Part shown: positions 5,077-6,953 of the stretch, piece by piece | Numbering within the stretch: position 1 is the stretch's first letter | Layout of the letters: each line of letters starts with the position of its first letter | The notes under the pieces: generated by a model | What the model was told of the DNA's origin: nothing | The model's input: only the letters and a program-made list of their open reading frames with translations | The model's database searches: none | Made by a program: the position numbers and the translations under genes | Assembly: GCA_017445435.1 (NCBI GenBank) | Contig: JAFSUE010000021.1 | Location: forward strand, 1-6,953 | From: Selenomonadaceae bacterium | GTDB lineage: Bacteria > Bacillota > Negativicutes > Selenomonadales > Selenomonadaceae | DNA length: 6,953 nt | Direction: 5' to 3'

Positions 5077-6953
5077 ATGTCAGCAAAATGTGCAGTTAGA
5101 CCGCAAGAAAGCGTCGTCGAAGAAATGATTCAAAGTTTTAAATTTGATAGAGACGTAATAAAAAATTTCCTTAAAAATTTTTTCCTGTCTGAAATCACCG
5201 TCGAAAGAAAAAGTTGGCACTTCAAATTCAAATACGTTGAAGGCGTTGACTTTGACGCGTATTTTGATTTTATTAAACATTTGGAGTACCGCCTTCGTTT
5301 AAATTTGGCAAGCGATTTGAATTGCGATTTTGAGAAATTGAAATTGCAACGTCATTTGAATTGTGAACGGTTTATGCGTAAGTCTGACGCTGAAGTTTGG
5401 GACAAACATTTAAAGCCGTCCTTTCCAATTCCTCATACCGAAAAAGAAACGTTAATGCTTAGGATTGAAATTTTGCTTACCTTCAATGAAAATTTTCTTT
5501 CAAATGAAATACACTACATCAATGACGACTACGATATAGTTTATTTTAGGGAATTTAGCCGACAACATAGAAAAGATTTTGTCCCTGCCTCCGAACAAAC
5601 TATTGACATTGGAACGCTTGAAGTTGAACCAAAACATACGCGGACGGTTACTATTAATGATGAACAACGTTTAAGTGACGCGCCCGCCCTTGCAGTTAGT
5701 ACTTTACAGTTGGTTAGCCAAAATGCTATACCTGCACCAAGAAAATCTTCCGCGCAGAAAAAATTTTCCACGAACGTTAAAAAAATCTTTGTCGAAAAAA
5801 TTTCTGGTACGCTTGAAACAATTTCCGAAGTTAGACAGCTTGAGGAAGGAACTACTCGGCGCGTAGTAATTTGGGGCGATATTGGCACTGGCGATAGAAA
5901 CGGCGTTAAGTTGCGCGAATTTAGAACGGGTACTTGTATGGTAACCTTTGCGCTTGCTGATGATACTGACGGCATTGTCTGCAAAAGTATTTTCAAGGTT
6001 AAAGCTGACGCTGAAAATTTTCAAGACGAACTTAAAACTGCCAATCGTATAAAACTGCGCGGCACTGTAAAGCACGATGATTTTTTGAATGAAATTGTCA
6101 TTCAGCCTGACGTTATAGCGATATTGCCTGACGATCCTCCGCGTGTCGACAATGCTGCAGTCAAGCGCGTTGAGTTGCACGTACACACGACGATGAGCGC
6201 TCTTGACGCGATTATTGCGCCTGAAACTTTGATAAATACCGCCGCAAATTGGGGCTGGTCTGCCGTAGCGATAACTGATCACGGCGTCGTACAAGCTTTT
6301 CCAACTGCCGCTGATACCGCCGCTAAACTTGCTAAGCAGGGCAAGCACATTAAAATTATTTACGGCATGGAAGGCTACTTGATGACTGACGAAAAGCAGA
6401 AATATTCCTACCATGTCATTCTTTTGGCGAAAAATAAAACTGGGCTTGATAATCTCTACCGCCTCGTGTCAATTAGCGAACTGAAATATTTTTACCGTAA
6501 GCCGCGTATTCCTAAAGAAATTTTAGCTAAATTTCGTGACGGCTTAATAATCGGTTCAGCCTGCGCACAAGGTGAGTTAATCGACGCGATTATTAACGGC
6601 AAGACGGACGCCGAATTGGAAGACATTGCCGCCTTCTATGACTACTTGGAAATTCAGCCGATTCACAATAACGATTATCTCAAGCGCAGAAATATTTCAG
6701 ATAACATTACGATTGACGATAAATTCAAAACTACCTTGAAGATTGAGACGGACGAAGATTTACGCGATATTAACCGCAAAGTTGCCGCGCTTGCTGAAAA
6801 ACTTGGTAAGCTGTTAGTTGCAACTTGTGACGCGCATTTTTTAAACGCTGACGACGCCATTTACCGCGAAATGATGATGTTCGGCAAAAGTATGAAGGGC
6901 TTCGATAATCAGCCGCCTATTTTCCTGCGTACCACTGATGAAATGTTAGGTGA
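5077..6953 (+). CDS. polC: DNA polymerase III alpha subunit, PolC type, lacking the exonuclease domain (C-terminal half outside window)
   Basis: Replicative DNA polymerase of Gram-positive type. The 625 visible residues comprise a PolC N-terminal domain (about 1-175), a variable linker (about 180-255), an OB fold (about 262-349, with GDIGTGDRNGVKLREFRTG) and the PHP domain (from about 364). The polymerase core would lie beyond the right edge. PHP metal-ligand positions are all filled: His368 and His370 (ELHVH), Asp401 and His402 (ITDH), Glu432 (GMEG), His446 (YHVILL), Cys496 (GSAC), Asp585 and His587 (CDAH). Flanking segments such as LYRLVSISELKYFYRKPRIP and the final FLRTTDEML are characteristic of PolC rather than DnaE. 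In ordinary PolC a DnaQ-like 3'-5' exonuclease of roughly 180-200 residues sits inside PHP, between GME and the later histidine. Here only 13 residues separate Glu432 and His446, and no DxE exonuclease motif occurs. The frame is open throughout, so this is a clean absence. ATG at 5077 follows GGTGGTG by 6 bases. Confidence 0.95.
   Translation, partial: MSAKCAVRPQESVVEEMIQSFKFDRDVIKNFLKNFFLSEITVERKSWHFKFKYVEGVDFDAYFDFIKHLEYRLRLNLASDLNCDFEKLKLQRHLNCERFMRKSDAEVWDKHLKPSFPIPHTEKETLMLRIEILLTFNENFLSNEIHYINDDYDIVYFREFSRQHRKDFVPASEQTIDIGTLEVEPKHTRTVTINDEQRLSDAPALAVSTLQLVSQNAIPAPRKSSAQKKFSTNVKKIFVEKISGTLETISEVRQLEEGTTRRVVIWGDIGTGDRNGVKLREFRTGTCMVTFALADDTDGIVCKSIFKVKADAENFQDELKTANRIKLRGTVKHDDFLNEIVIQPDVIAILPDDPPRVDNAAVKRVELHVHTTMSALDAIIAPETLINTAANWGWSAVAITDHGVVQAFPTAADTAAKLAKQGKHIKIIYGMEGYLMTDEKQKYSYHVILLAKNKTGLDNLYRLVSISELKYFYRKPRIPKEILAKFRDGLIIGSACAQGELIDAIINGKTDAELEDIAAFYDYLEIQPIHNNDYLKRRNISDNITIDDKFKTTLKIETDEDLRDINRKVAALAEKLGKLLVATCDAHFLNADDAIYREMMMFGKSMKGFDNQPPIFLRTTDEMLG

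Noticed and set aside
5704..6414. A 236-codon open frame on the minus strand inside polC
   Set aside because: It lies fully antisense to the OB and PHP regions of polC, whose protein motifs are unmistakable; the translation shows no recognisable domain and has no ribosome binding site.

Overview
The window carries five protein genes and no RNA genes, insertion sequences or CRISPR arrays. The lineage is low-GC Gram-positive (Bacillota): the last gene is a PolC-type replicative polymerase, the phosphotransferase transporter is a fused glucose EIICBA of the Bacillus PtsG type, and ribosome binding sites are GGAG-like. Negativicutes is a guess from overall flavour that this sequence alone does not prove. 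Three of the five genes start with GTG or TTG.

Layout. On the minus strand, a gamma-class carbonic anhydrase-like protein (1563 to 1021) is followed after 61 bases by tyrosyl-tRNA synthetase (959 to beyond base 1). They probably share one transcript from an extended -10 promoter near 1650. Reading the other way from the same 283-base divergent region is ptsG (1847-4039). It has a good promoter and a short 5' leader that can fold into two mutually exclusive hairpins, like an antiterminator/terminator switch. A strong intrinsic terminator (4143-4185) follows. Next come an unrecognised two-helix membrane protein (4291-4992) and polC (5077 to beyond 6953), which has its own promoter.

The genes are housekeeping in kind: glucose uptake and phosphorylation, tRNA charging, possible CO2/bicarbonate or metal-linked chemistry, and chromosome replication. 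They do not form one pathway.

The most notable points are these. (1) PolC lacks the DnaQ-like proofreading exonuclease normally inserted in its PHP domain. The PHP halves join cleanly and all nine expected metal-ligand positions are present. (2) Four intergenic stretches hold tandem repeats with a strict 7-base period but different unit sequences. (3) A 19-base module, CCTAAAAG-n-TA-n-AATGGAG, sits at identical distance before the starts of two unrelated genes. (4) The ptsG leader may be a transcription-attenuation switch. No stretch over 300 bases lacks a gene; the two largest gaps (about 283 and 251 bases) are filled by the regulatory elements and repeats listed.
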